A program made the translations under genes and the position numbers. The notes below the pieces were generated by a model. It made no database searches. It worked only from the letters and a program-made list of their open reading frames with translations, and was not told the DNA's origin. Below, in pieces: positions 1 through 6,557 of a DNA stretch of 9,044 bases. Source of the stretch: JACCYQ01 sp036675565 (lineage in GTDB: Bacteria > Bacteroidota > Bacteroidia > Chitinophagales > Chitinophagaceae); the NCBI GenBank assembly GCA_036675565.1, contig JAKFER010000034.1:1-9044 (forward strand), given 5' to 3'. Position 1 is the stretch's first letter. The number at the start of each line of letters is the position of its first letter.

Positions 1-875
1 GCAATTAAGGAAATGGCAGCCAGGCTCAATAAAATACCCACCCAGTTTTTTACAGAAAGTATTTCTTTGAAAATCAACCATGCCATTACCGAACTGAAAA
101 GTACAATACCCATGTTTACAATTGGAATAATGGCAGAACTGTTACCCGGATGCTGCTTCAAAACCTCCAGCAAAAACCAAATAGAAAAATAATTTGGAAT
201 CCCTATTAAAATACCCGCCAGTACACTGCGCTTATCAAATTTTTCTTTTCCCTTTAATAACAGGATGATCATGATGATAAAGCCTGAAACAAATGCAACC
301 GCAAAGGCTGTAATCAGGTATGCGTTATTGTTTTGCTCATTTATAAAACTTTGTTCTACGTATTTTATCATTGTATCCAAAAAACCACTTCCCAGGAATA
401 ATATGGTGGGCAGCAATATCCACATCAAAGGTGTGAGGGATTGTAATGAAATAACTTCCTGTTTTCGTTTAGGCCAGCAGGTTAATACCACTGCTGTGAG
501 CGCCAGGATAATGCCTACGATCTTTACCCAACTGGATGATTCATTATAGAGATAAAGCGAAAAAGAAAAAGGTATAACCAGGGAAAGTTTATTGGCGACT
601 GAAGCGACAGCGACCCCCATTTTTTGCGTTGTATAAGCGATCAGGTTAAATAATAAAACAAAAGTAACTCCCATGATACATGCCCAGGGAAACCATGGCT
701 CGAACACCATTTGGCTGTTAAATGGAACAGATCCGTTTACAATCGATCCTACAATAACACAGGTGAGATAATTAAATACAATTGCCTGCAGGTTCGAAAT
801 ATTAAACCGCTGCAGCATCTTAAAAGAAAGTGTCAGGTAAGATGTAAGTATGATGGTAGCTGCCAGGAACAACAT
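1..875 (-). CDS. EamA/DMT-family membrane transporter, 3' end cut by window edge
   Basis: The minus strand is open from ATG at 875 to the left edge: 291 full codons plus two bases of an Ala codon. The product is almost wholly hydrophobic, with about ten predicted membrane helices (roughly residues 2-19, 30-48, 64-83, 87-110, 117-133, 150-168, 186-207, 217-238, 247-269 and 277 to the edge). It has the internal two-fold layout of EamA drug/metabolite transporters. Family members are usually 290-300 aa, so only a few residues are missing. Near the end of the second half, a short motif (FKEILSVKNWVGILL, about 269-283) resembles the typical EamA ending of acidic residue, loop and last helix. The start codon overlaps the ribD stop by one base (TAATG on the minus strand), so the two genes are surely co-transcribed and probably translationally coupled. 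The substrate cannot be read from the sequence; the ribD link makes a flavin-related cargo possible (inference). Confidence 0.85.
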   Translation of the reverse strand, partial: MLFLAATIILTSYLTLSFKMLQRFNISNLQAIVFNYLTCVIVGSIVNGSVPFNSQMVFEPWFPWACIMGVTFVLLFNLIAYTTQKMGVAVASVANKLSLVIPFSFSLYLYNESSSWVKIVGIILALTAVVLTCWPKRKQEVISLQSLTPLMWILLPTILFLGSGFLDTMIKYVEQSFINEQNNNAYLITAFAVAFVSGFIIMIILLLKGKEKFDKRSVLAGILIGIPNYFSIWFLLEVLKQHPGNSSAIIPIVNMGIVLFSSVMAWLIFKEILSVKNWVGILLSLAAISLI

Positions 876-1975
876 TATTTATCGGGTTGAATTTGTGCTT
901 GAAAATAACTGATCCGGTCGCGTCCGGATTCCTGGCTATAAAATGATTCAATATTCTTTAATACCGGTGCAGGAATGCCCGATTTAATAAGTAAGTCCGG
1001 GTTGGTTATTACCCTGGCTTCGTTCCAGCAATTTTCATCAATAAAAGATTGTTGCAAACGGGCGCCACCTTCTACCAAAATACTTTGGATATCCATTTTA
1101 TAACAAGCTGCCAGTATTTCGCTTACAGATGAACGTTGTTCATCCAGCTTGTACCAATATATTTTATTTTCAAAAGCAGGATATTTCAATCCTTCTGTTA
1201 TTGTGTGCCGGTCATAATTAAAAATTATGGTGGGTGCTTCACCAGAAAAAAGTTGATGTGTTGCAGGCAAAACATTTTTGAAGTCAATTACCAATCTTAT
1301 AGGATGACCACCCGTCCAAAGGCGATTGTTTAGTTTTGGATTGTCTTTTAATGCTGTATTGGTACCGACTAGTATAGCAGATTCCTGGCTTCGCCATTTA
1401 TGTACCAGCCTGTTGGTGATCTCATTACTGATCATCAGTCTTTCATTACCAGTATTTCCAATAAATCCATCAGCAGTTTGCGCCCATTTTAAAATCACAA
1501 AAGGTTTATGATGTTGGTGTAAATGGAAAAACCTTTTATTTAACTCAATACATTCCTGTTCTAATATGCCTTCAATTACCTGGATACCTGCCTGTTTTAA
1601 TTTTTCTATTCCGCGACCATCCACTTCCAAAAAAGGATCCCGGCAACCTATTACCACGTTTGGTATTTTATGTTTGATGATAAGATCTACGCAAGGCGGC
1701 GTTTTGCCAAAATGCGCACAGGGTTCCAGGGAGACATAGATGGTTGATTTATCGAGCAGGTGTTCGAAACCATTTGCGATTGCATTTTGTATGCAATTCA
1801 CTTCAGCATGGGAGCCACCATATTTTTCATGATAACCTTCCCCGTTAATTTGTTTATTATGCACCAGCACAGCACCCACCATGGGATTAGGAGCTACAAA
1901 TCCCTGGCCCAGTTTTGCCAAATGAAGGCAACGTTGCATAAAAATTTCATGATTAACTGTCAGGTTGGAATGCAT
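875..1975 (-). CDS. ribD: Bifunctional riboflavin biosynthesis deaminase/reductase RibD
   Basis: RibD carries out two successive steps of riboflavin synthesis in the cytoplasm: deamination of the diaminopyrimidine made from GTP, then NADPH-dependent reduction of the ribosyl side chain. The 366-aa product has the full two-domain layout. The N-terminal cytidine-deaminase-like domain (about 8-145) has the zinc site: H56-A-E58 with E58 as proton shuttle, and PCAHFGKTPPC at 85-95 with ligands C86 and C95. The APNPMVGAVLV motif at 28-38 is typical. The C-terminal reductase domain (about 157-366) has KWAQTADGFIG at 163-173, AILVGTNTALKDNP at 200-213 and the nucleotide-binding ILVEGGARL at 299-307. 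ATG at 1975 is the first in-frame start and gives a normal N-terminus; M13 is a less likely alternative. The gene is divergent from prmC and overlaps the transporter start by one base. No FMN riboswitch fits in the 85-nt upstream gap. Confidence 0.97.
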   Translation of the reverse strand: MHSNLTVNHEIFMQRCLHLAKLGQGFVAPNPMVGAVLVHNKQINGEGYHEKYGGSHAEVNCIQNAIANGFEHLLDKSTIYVSLEPCAHFGKTPPCVDLIIKHKIPNVVIGCRDPFLEVDGRGIEKLKQAGIQVIEGILEQECIELNKRFFHLHQHHKPFVILKWAQTADGFIGNTGNERLMISNEITNRLVHKWRSQESAILVGTNTALKDNPKLNNRLWTGGHPIRLVIDFKNVLPATHQLFSGEAPTIIFNYDRHTITEGLKYPAFENKIYWYKLDEQRSSVSEILAACYKMDIQSILVEGGARLQQSFIDENCWNEARVITNPDLLIKSGIPAPVLKNIESFYSQESGRDRISYFQAQIQPDK

Positions 1976-1982
1976 AAGGCAG

Positions 1983-1990
1983 CAAAAGTA
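1983..1990 (-). promoter_or_regulatory. Candidate Bacteroidota -7 box for ribD
   Basis: Read on the minus strand this is TACTTTTG, an exact match to the Bacteroidota -7 consensus TAnnTTTG. It lies 7 nt before the ribD ATG, which would give a leader of only a few bases. I see no good -33 TTG at the expected spacing, so this is a motif match only. Confidence 0.3.
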
Positions 1991-1997
1991 AAATAAT

Positions 1998-2005
1998 TAA
2001 GTTTG
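1998..2005 (+). promoter_or_regulatory. Candidate Bacteroidota -7 box for prmC
   Basis: TAAGTTTG matches the TAnnTTTG consensus on the plus strand and would give prmC a leader of about 50 nt. It sits 7 nt from the oppositely oriented candidate box for ribD, so the two promoters would be back to back. No clear -33 element is visible; the 8-mer could be chance in AT-rich DNA. Confidence 0.3.
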
Positions 2006-2060
2006 CAGAACATGAAATCAAATGATTCCAGCCGACCACTATTAAAATAAAACTATACGG

Positions 2061-2933
2061 ATGAAAGGAAGCGAAATCAGGCAAACACTTAACAAGGAGT
2101 TACGAACTATTTATAATGAACGAGAAGCAGGCAATATTGCGGAAATGGTTATGGAAAAGATCACAGGTCAAAAAAGAGTGGACAGGTTAATAAATGACCC
2201 GGAAATAACCCAAGACATATTAGGTCAATTTAACCAGGCAAAAGAAAGATTATTGAACCATGAACCTATTCAATATGTATTGGGTGAAGCCTGGTTTTGC
2301 GGGATGAAATTTACCGTAGACAAACAAGTTTTAATACCAAGACCTGAAACAGAAGAATTGGTTGAATGGGTAATTGAAACTGTCCGGGACTGGACTGAAC
2401 CAGCCAACCGTAATTATAAAATTTTAGATGTAGGAACGGGAAGCGGTTGTATTGCCATTGCATTACAAAAAAAATTACCCGCCTATTTCGAAACATGGGC
2501 TTGCGATAAAAGCGATGGCGCCCTTACAATTGCAAGAAAAAATGCAGATGATCAAAAAGCTTTGGTTGATTTTGTCCCGATGGATTTCCTCGATGAAGAT
2601 CAACAAAAACAATTACCGCATGTGGACATTGTTGTTAGCAATCCTCCATATATACCAGCCTCCGGGAAAAATGCAATGGCAGATAACGTGGTGAAATATG
2701 AGCCTTCAATGGCATTATTTGTTCCTGATGATGATCCGTTGCAATTTTATAAAGCGCTGGCATCTTTTGGAAAATTCAAATTGCAGGAAAATGGCTGGCT
2801 GCTTGCTGAAATACATGAAGACCTTGGCCAAGAGATAAAAGACCTATGGATAAGTTATCAATACAAACAGGTTGAAATAAAAAAAGATTTACAAGGCAAA
2901 GACAGGTTTGTAAAGGCTCAATACATTTCTTAA
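2061..2933 (+). CDS. prmC: Peptide chain release factor N5-glutamine methyltransferase PrmC (HemK)
   Basis: PrmC methylates the glutamine of the GGQ motif of class I release factors using S-adenosylmethionine, which speeds translation termination. The 290-aa product has family-normal length. A helical N-terminal substrate-binding domain (about 1-85) includes the conserved EPIQYVLGE at 68-76. LIPRPETEEL at 91-100 follows. The Rossmann methyltransferase core starts with ILDVGTGSGCIAIAL at 121-135 (SAM glycine loop), with an acidic ribose-binding position at D149. The diagnostic catalytic NPPY at 194-197 binds the substrate glutamine amide, and YEPSMALF follows at 213-220. The ATG at 2061 is the natural start; no Shine-Dalgarno motif precedes it, as is usual in Bacteroidota. 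The gene is divergent from ribD and ends 4 nt from the stop codon of the converging exbD gene. Confidence 0.96.
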   Translation: MKGSEIRQTLNKELRTIYNEREAGNIAEMVMEKITGQKRVDRLINDPEITQDILGQFNQAKERLLNHEPIQYVLGEAWFCGMKFTVDKQVLIPRPETEELVEWVIETVRDWTEPANRNYKILDVGTGSGCIAIALQKKLPAYFETWACDKSDGALTIARKNADDQKALVDFVPMDFLDEDQQKQLPHVDIVVSNPPYIPASGKNAMADNVVKYEPSMALFVPDDDPLQFYKALASFGKFKLQENGWLLAEIHEDLGQEIKDLWISYQYKQVEIKKDLQGKDRFVKAQYIS

Positions 2934-2937
2934 AAAA

Positions 2938-3342
2938 CTATTGAGCATTCCTGTCTACCGCTAATACTGTTTTAGCACCAAGCTCCCGGGCAATACGCAT
3001 TACCGCTACAACATATTCTAATGGAACTGTTTTATCTGCATTGATAACAATAGTTGCTTCTGCACCATCTTTTTCAACAAAAGGCATAAGCGCTTGCCGC
3101 ATGGCAGAATCTGTTTCAACACGGCTGGTACCTACATAATAAATTTTATTGGCATCAACAGAAACAACGACTGACTGCTTAGCCTTTGTATCACTCTTAG
3201 CCTGGGGTTGCGAGAGTTTAATAACATTTGGGTTTGCCAGCGTGGCTGCAATCAGGAAGAATAATAAAAGTATGAACAGGATATCGTTCAAAGGTCCTGT
3301 ATGTACCTCAGCATGTGCTCTTAATTTTCTGCGAATATTCAT
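2938..3342 (-). CDS. exbD: ExbD/TolR-family biopolymer transport protein
   Basis: ExbD-family proteins partner with an ExbB/TolQ channel in the inner membrane and use the proton gradient to drive TonB- or Tol-type work on the outer membrane. The 134-aa product has the standard plan: a short basic cytoplasmic N-terminus (MNIRRKLRAH), one membrane helix at about 20-37, and a periplasmic domain to the end. The conserved proton-carrying aspartate is D20, at the head of the helix in LNDILFILLLFFL. The periplasmic part has the family pattern INADKTVPLEYVVAVMRIAREL at about 100-121 (an ADK-x-VP motif followed by an amphipathic helix). It follows the exbB gene on the same strand after a 122-nt structured spacer. 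No second exbD and no tonB follows, because prmC comes in from the other side 4 nt beyond the TAG stop. ExbD versus TolR cannot be decided from sequence alone. Confidence 0.93.
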   Translation of the reverse strand: MNIRRKLRAHAEVHTGPLNDILFILLLFFLIAATLANPNVIKLSQPQAKSDTKAKQSVVVSVDANKIYYVGTSRVETDSAMRQALMPFVEKDGAEATIVINADKTVPLEYVVAVMRIARELGAKTVLAVDRNAQ

Positions 3343-3406
3343 AGAACCACGATTGTGCTGGTTTTAAAAAATGTTGAATAGCGAATCAATTGTACAAGAG
3401 TGTGAC

Positions 3407-3463
3407 ACAAGGGACGCCGAATATTGTTCCTGGCGCCGGGAACATAAAAATACACTCCCTTGT
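3407..3463 (-). repeat. Nested inverted repeats in the exbB-exbD spacer
   Basis: An 8-bp perfect inverted repeat, ACAAGGGA (3407-3414) with TCCCTTGT (3456-3463), encloses a GC-rich near-palindrome GTTCCTGGCGCCGGGAAC (3426-3443), in which 16 of 18 bases are symmetric. On the transcribed minus strand the outer stem begins one base after the exbB stop codon. The outer stem could be prolonged by GACAC (3404-3408) with GTGTC (3470-3474) across a bulge. There is no T-run after the stem, so it is not a typical intrinsic terminator. It may stabilise or attenuate the exbB-exbD message, or the palindrome may be a protein-binding site; both are inference. Confidence 0.55.
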
Positions 3464-3464
3464 T

Positions 3465-4160
3465 TTAATGTGTCGGCTCCTGTAATACATCTACGAATTC
3501 TGCGCTCGACGCTTCCATTTTATTAGCTGTTTTATCAACCTGCGCTACCAGGTAACTGTGCATGATATAGGCCATCAAGCCAATAATCAAACCCACTGCC
3601 GATGAAATCACTTTGGTGTAAATACCGTTAGCCATGGACTGAATGGTAAATTCGCCTGTGCTTGCCAGTGAGTAAAACAATTGAAACATACCTACAATGG
3701 TACCCAGGAAACCAAACATGGGTGCGATACCAGCAATCAACGCCAGTATACTCAGGTTTTTCTCCATATTGTATAATTCCAGCTTGCCTACATTCTCCAT
3801 GCTTTTTTCAATGCTGTCAATTGGCTTACCAATACGCTGAATGCCTTTGTCGATGATGCGGGCTACAGGGTTGTTGGTGTTTTTAGCAAAGCTGCGGGCG
3901 GCTACTACATTGCCACTCATAATATGATCCCGGACAATGTTCATGAAATTTGGATCTATTTTACTTGCCCGCCGTATAGTGATCAATCTTTCAGTAAAAA
4001 CAAAAATGGCGATGAAAAATAATAATACCAGCGGTATCATTAAAACGCCACCCATTTGTAATACATCAAAAAGATTCAGACTTTCTTCGGGGTTGGTAGT
4101 TTGTGCGGCTGCGTTCACGGCAGTTTGAACAGTATCAACAATCTGCAAAAGGTTAATCAT
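3465..4160 (-). CDS. exbB: MotA/TolQ/ExbB-family proton channel protein
   Basis: This is the channel subunit that, with ExbD, converts the proton-motive force into movement of TonB/Tol-type partners. The 231-aa product shows three membrane helices at about 34-56, 136-160 and 184-206. A large cytoplasmic region sits between the first and second. The hallmark family motif is APMFGFLGTIVGM at 146-158, and the third helix carries TKVISSAVGLIIGL (182-195), matching the usual threonine- and glycine-rich channel-lining segment. An extra 30 or so residues precede the first helix; they may face the periplasm. ATG at 4160 is well placed and no upstream in-frame start looks better. The gene precedes exbD on the same strand, the usual order. 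ExbB versus TolQ is not decided by what I can see; no tonB, tolB or pal lies in the window. Confidence 0.94.
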   Translation of the reverse strand: MINLLQIVDTVQTAVNAAAQTTNPEESLNLFDVLQMGGVLMIPLVLLFFIAIFVFTERLITIRRASKIDPNFMNIVRDHIMSGNVVAARSFAKNTNNPVARIIDKGIQRIGKPIDSIEKSMENVGKLELYNMEKNLSILALIAGIAPMFGFLGTIVGMFQLFYSLASTGEFTIQSMANGIYTKVISSAVGLIIGLMAYIMHSYLVAQVDKTANKMEASSAEFVDVLQEPTH

Positions 4161-4195
4161 ACTTACATCGTCTTTAAGATCGTAAAAGTAGTTAT

Positions 4196-4217
4196 ATCAG
4201 GCGCATTTGCACCTGAT
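4196..4217. repeat. Imperfect 22-nt inverted repeat upstream of exbB
   Basis: ATCAGG (4196-4201) and CCTGAT (4212-4217) are perfect complements. After a single C/A mismatch, GC pairs with GC around an ATTT loop (4205-4208). It lies 35-57 nt before the exbB ATG, where it would be a leader hairpin or an operator-like site. The remainder of the 235-nt gap between exbB and pepT (4161-4395) shows no gene and no convincing pepT terminator. A degenerate TACTTTTA box sits at 4182-4189 on the minus strand. Confidence 0.4.
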
Positions 4218-4395
4218 GATGAAACAATAGTTTTCAACAGGATGTGAATGAACGACAAAAATGCGTTGTGCTGTATTAAACCGGGCAAATTTTTGAGATT
4301 ATTAACATGAAGGTTGGTTGCAGAAATTTTTAAATGCGGAATAAGTGATCAATTAATATTCTGAAGAAAGATCAAATGGCAAACATTTATTTTAC

Positions 4396-5643
4396 TTAAC
4401 TGTTCTCCTCCCAAATCTGTGCAATATAAACCATGGTCTCAACGGCTTTATTCATGTCCTGCACGCTGATAAATTCGTGTTTGGAATGTATTGCCTGTTC
4501 GCCTGCGAATAAATTGGCTGTTGGTAAACCCAGGAAAGATAGCCGGCTGCCATCGGTACCACCACGAATGGCTTCGATTTTTAAATTAAGTCCGGCACGG
4601 CTGATAGCTTGTTTGGCATAATCAACTACCTGCGGATGTTGATCAAGCACTTCTTTCATATTGCGGTATTGCTCTTTTACAATAAAATCGTAACGGGCAC
4701 GGGGATTGTCTTTCATTACATCATCTATCCAACCTTTTAAAAAATTTGCCTTATCGCTAAGGCCTGGTGTGGTAAAATCGCGGATAATAAATTCAATGAG
4801 ACACTTTTCTGCATTCCCTTCCATCCTTACCGGGTGAATAAATCCTTCCTTTCCTTCCGTAGTTTCAGGAGAAAGGTTGTCTTTAGGCAATTCATGCAAA
4901 ATTTCACCTGCAATTTTCAAAGCATTCACCATTTTGCCTTTTGCATAACCAGGATGAGAAATAACGCCACGAACAATAACGGTAACTCCATCGGCACTGA
5001 ATGTTTCATCTTCTAAAGACCCCGCATCACCGCCGTCCAGTGTGTAAGCAAATGAAGCACCCAATTTTTTCAGATCCACATATTCCGTACCCCGACCAAC
5101 TTCTTCATCGGGTGTAAATAATATTTTTATTTCCCCATGATCCACATCGGGGTTAGTTATTAAATAATTGGCCATATCCATTATCTCCGCAACACCAGCC
5201 TTATCATCTGAACCCAATAATGTTTTACCGCTGGCGGTAATAATATCATGACCAATACAATTTTTTAAGTAAGGATATTCATCCACTTTAATGATTTGTT
5301 CATTATCATCGGGTAAAACAATATCACCACCCTGGAAATCTTTGTGCAGAATTGGTTTTACATTAGTACCGCTGCAATCCGGTGCAGTATCCATATGGGC
5401 ACAAAAACAAATAACAGGAACTCTTTTTATTACGTTTGATGGAATGGTGCCATATACATAACCCCATTCATCCATGTGTGCATCGGTGATACCCATATCA
5501 AAAAGTTCCTGCACCAATAAACGGCCAAGATCTTTTTGTTTTTCCGTAGAAGGAAACGTTTCTGAAAGCGGATCACTTTGCGTATCGATCTGAACATAAC
5601 GCATAAATCTTTCTGCTGCCGTAAATAAATACCTTTTAAACAT
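4396..5643 (-). CDS. pepT: Tripeptide aminopeptidase PepT (peptidase T, M20B)
   Basis: PepT is a cytoplasmic two-zinc aminopeptidase that removes the N-terminal residue from tripeptides. Taking ATG at 5643 gives 415 aa, close to the 408 aa of the E. coli enzyme. The open frame extends 12 codons further to a TTG at 5679, but the ATG start matches the usual short N-terminus before AERFMRYVQIDTQSD. All active-site positions can be placed by comparison with E. coli PepT: H83 and D85 in AHMDT, bridging D146 in GSDDKAG, catalytic E180 and ligand E181 in FTPDEEVG, D203 in LDGG, and H386 in AIHSKHE. The lid/dimerisation domain lies about 210-325, and GGTDGSRLSF at 361-370 is also diagnostic. It is on the same strand as the FKBP gene upstream, but a terminator lies between them, so it probably has its own promoter. 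Confidence 0.96.
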   Translation of the reverse strand: MFKRYLFTAAERFMRYVQIDTQSDPLSETFPSTEKQKDLGRLLVQELFDMGITDAHMDEWGYVYGTIPSNVIKRVPVICFCAHMDTAPDCSGTNVKPILHKDFQGGDIVLPDDNEQIIKVDEYPYLKNCIGHDIITASGKTLLGSDDKAGVAEIMDMANYLITNPDVDHGEIKILFTPDEEVGRGTEYVDLKKLGASFAYTLDGGDAGSLEDETFSADGVTVIVRGVISHPGYAKGKMVNALKIAGEILHELPKDNLSPETTEGKEGFIHPVRMEGNAEKCLIEFIIRDFTTPGLSDKANFLKGWIDDVMKDNPRARYDFIVKEQYRNMKEVLDQHPQVVDYAKQAISRAGLNLKIEAIRGGTDGSRLSFLGLPTANLFAGEQAIHSKHEFISVQDMNKAVETMVYIAQIWEENS

Positions 5644-5683
5644 AGCCTGTTTGCTTTTTAGAGATTGCCGAATATACAACGAT

Positions 5684-5698
5684 TGTTATTTTATAACA
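5684..5698. repeat. AT-rich 15-nt perfect inverted repeat upstream of pepT
   Basis: TGTTAT and ATAACA flank a TTT loop, giving a perfect 6-bp inverted repeat 40 nt before the pepT ATG. It falls where a promoter or operator for pepT would lie, but no -7/-33 pair is evident. Short AT-rich palindromes are common by chance, so function is uncertain. Confidence 0.3.
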
Positions 5699-5732
5699 GA
5701 CAAAACTCATACCTATTCATTTGATAACTGCA

Positions 5733-5770
5733 TAAAAAAAATGGTGCAAACAAAAATTGCTTACACCATC
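5733..5770 (-). terminator. Intrinsic terminator after the FKBP gene
   Basis: On the minus strand, ATGGTG (5769-5764) pairs with CACCAT (5746-5741) in a 6-bp stem that can be widened by a G-T pair. The loop contains further short pairing (GCAA with TTGT/TTGC). A run of eight T residues (5741-5734) begins within the end of the stem. It lies 23 nt beyond the FKBP TGA stop, the right place and direction to end that transcript and separate it from pepT. In the plus direction there is no strong T-run. Confidence 0.75.
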
Positions 5771-5792
5771 TTTAAATTTATAGAATAATTTA

Positions 5793-6248
5793 TCAGGGAG
5801 TGATGATGAGTGGCTTGGAACCAACTATCTCCACCAGTTCCAAATCAAATGTCAGATCTTCACCTGCCAATGGATGATTGGCATCAAGTACAACACTTGT
5901 TTCTTTAACTTCTTTTATAATTACCCTGAAATTTTGCCCGGATCCATCACTCATTGTTAAAGGCATTCCCACTTCAGCAACCATATCATCAGGAAAACGA
6001 TCTTTTGGAAAATCGATGATCATTTCTTCGTTTTTCGGACCATAAGCCTCATCAACGGGGATATTCACAGTTTTCTTCTCACCCACATTCATACCGATTA
6101 CACCTTTGTCAAAACCCGGGATCACCATACCACTGCCTACTTCAAATTCAAGTGGTTCGCGGTTTTCAGAAGAATCAAAGGTTTCACCATTATTTAAGCG
6201 ACCATGGTAATGAATTTTAATCGTATCGCCTGTTTTTACTTGTTGCAT
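5793..6248 (-). CDS. FKBP-type peptidyl-prolyl cis-trans isomerase, SlyD-like
   Basis: This is a small cytoplasmic prolyl isomerase and folding helper; no signal peptide is present. The 151-aa product has the SlyD/FkpB arrangement: an FKBP half-domain (about 1-66) with GSGMVIPGFDKGVIGMNVGE at 38-57, an inserted flap (IF) chaperone domain at about 68-120, and the return to the FKBP fold in LDANHPLAGEDLTFDLELVE at 121-140. The NHPLAG segment is the usual signature for this subfamily. Unlike E. coli SlyD, there is no histidine/cysteine-rich metal-binding tail: the protein stops about ten residues after the FKBP fold, in SKPLIITP. Nickel handling is therefore not supported. The ATG at 6248 is the best start. 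The gene stands alone, with a terminator behind it and a 309-nt gap in front of it. Confidence 0.94.
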   Translation of the reverse strand: MQQVKTGDTIKIHYHGRLNNGETFDSSENREPLEFEVGSGMVIPGFDKGVIGMNVGEKKTVNIPVDEAYGPKNEEMIIDFPKDRFPDDMVAEVGMPLTMSDGSGQNFRVIIKEVKETSVVLDANHPLAGEDLTFDLELVEIVGSKPLIITP

Positions 6249-6557
6249 GTAATTAAATTTAAAAGTTCAGCAACGTTTCTAAAGCATATTATGCTCTTTT
6301 TATAAGAAACGAAAAAATAAGACGGCAAGGTAGCCAGAAATGCTGAAAGAAAGGGTGAAAAAACAGGTAAATCTTCTGATATAAAATAATTATTGAAATT
6401 GAACCTTTGGTGAATTATTTTCGTCAACAATTGAAACAAAGCCTGATTTGAAATGAATCACAAAAATTTTTAAGCAAATTCATGCTCTGGATAGCAAGTC
6501 GGCCGATAATTTTTTTTGATAAAATTCCATGTAGCAAAAAGCAATAAATATATACAC
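6249..6557. other. 309-nt intergenic region between divergent FKBP gene and namZ
   Basis: This AT-rich gap must hold the promoters of two divergent genes. I see no convincing small gene: one open frame on the minus strand (6236-6439) starts at TTG, overlaps the FKBP start and resembles no known protein. No exact TAnnTTTG box with a partner TTG is visible for either gene; degenerate candidates on the plus strand are AACCTTTG, about 150 nt before namZ, and TATTTTCG just after it. The only clear structure is the nested inverted repeat at 6274-6311, annotated separately. No tRNA or riboswitch is recognisable. Confidence 0.6.
6274..6311. repeat. Nested inverted repeat in the FKBP gene leader region
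   Basis: CGTTTCT (6274-6280) and AGAAACG (6305-6311) form a perfect 7-bp inverted repeat. Between them lies a second perfect one, AGCAT-ATT-ATGCT (6283-6295). The element lies 25-63 nt before the FKBP ATG, so it could fold in that mRNA leader or act as a DNA site in the shared divergent region. In the plus direction the inner hairpin is followed by CTTTTT, resembling a weak terminator, but no gene runs into it from the left. Confidence 0.45.

Noticed and set aside
1976..2060. FMN riboswitch upstream of ribD
   Set aside because: The gap is 85 nt, too short for the conserved multi-stem RFN element, and none of its conserved segments is visible.
5644..5679. TTG start adding 12 residues to PepT
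   Set aside because: The ATG at 5643 gives the normal family N-terminus and length; the added residues resemble untranslated sequence.
6283..6300. Plus-strand intrinsic terminator (AGCAT hairpin followed by CTTTTT)
   Set aside because: The stem is only 5 bp and AT-rich, and no plus-strand gene or plausible RNA ends there.
6236..6439. Minus-strand open frame of 67 codons in the FKBP/namZ gap
   Set aside because: It starts at TTG, overlaps the FKBP start, has no recognisable motif, and spans the inverted repeats; it is most likely chance.
6516..6557. TTG start adding 14 residues to NamZ
   Set aside because: It would place a polar, basic stretch before an otherwise standard signal peptide that begins at the ATG at 6558.
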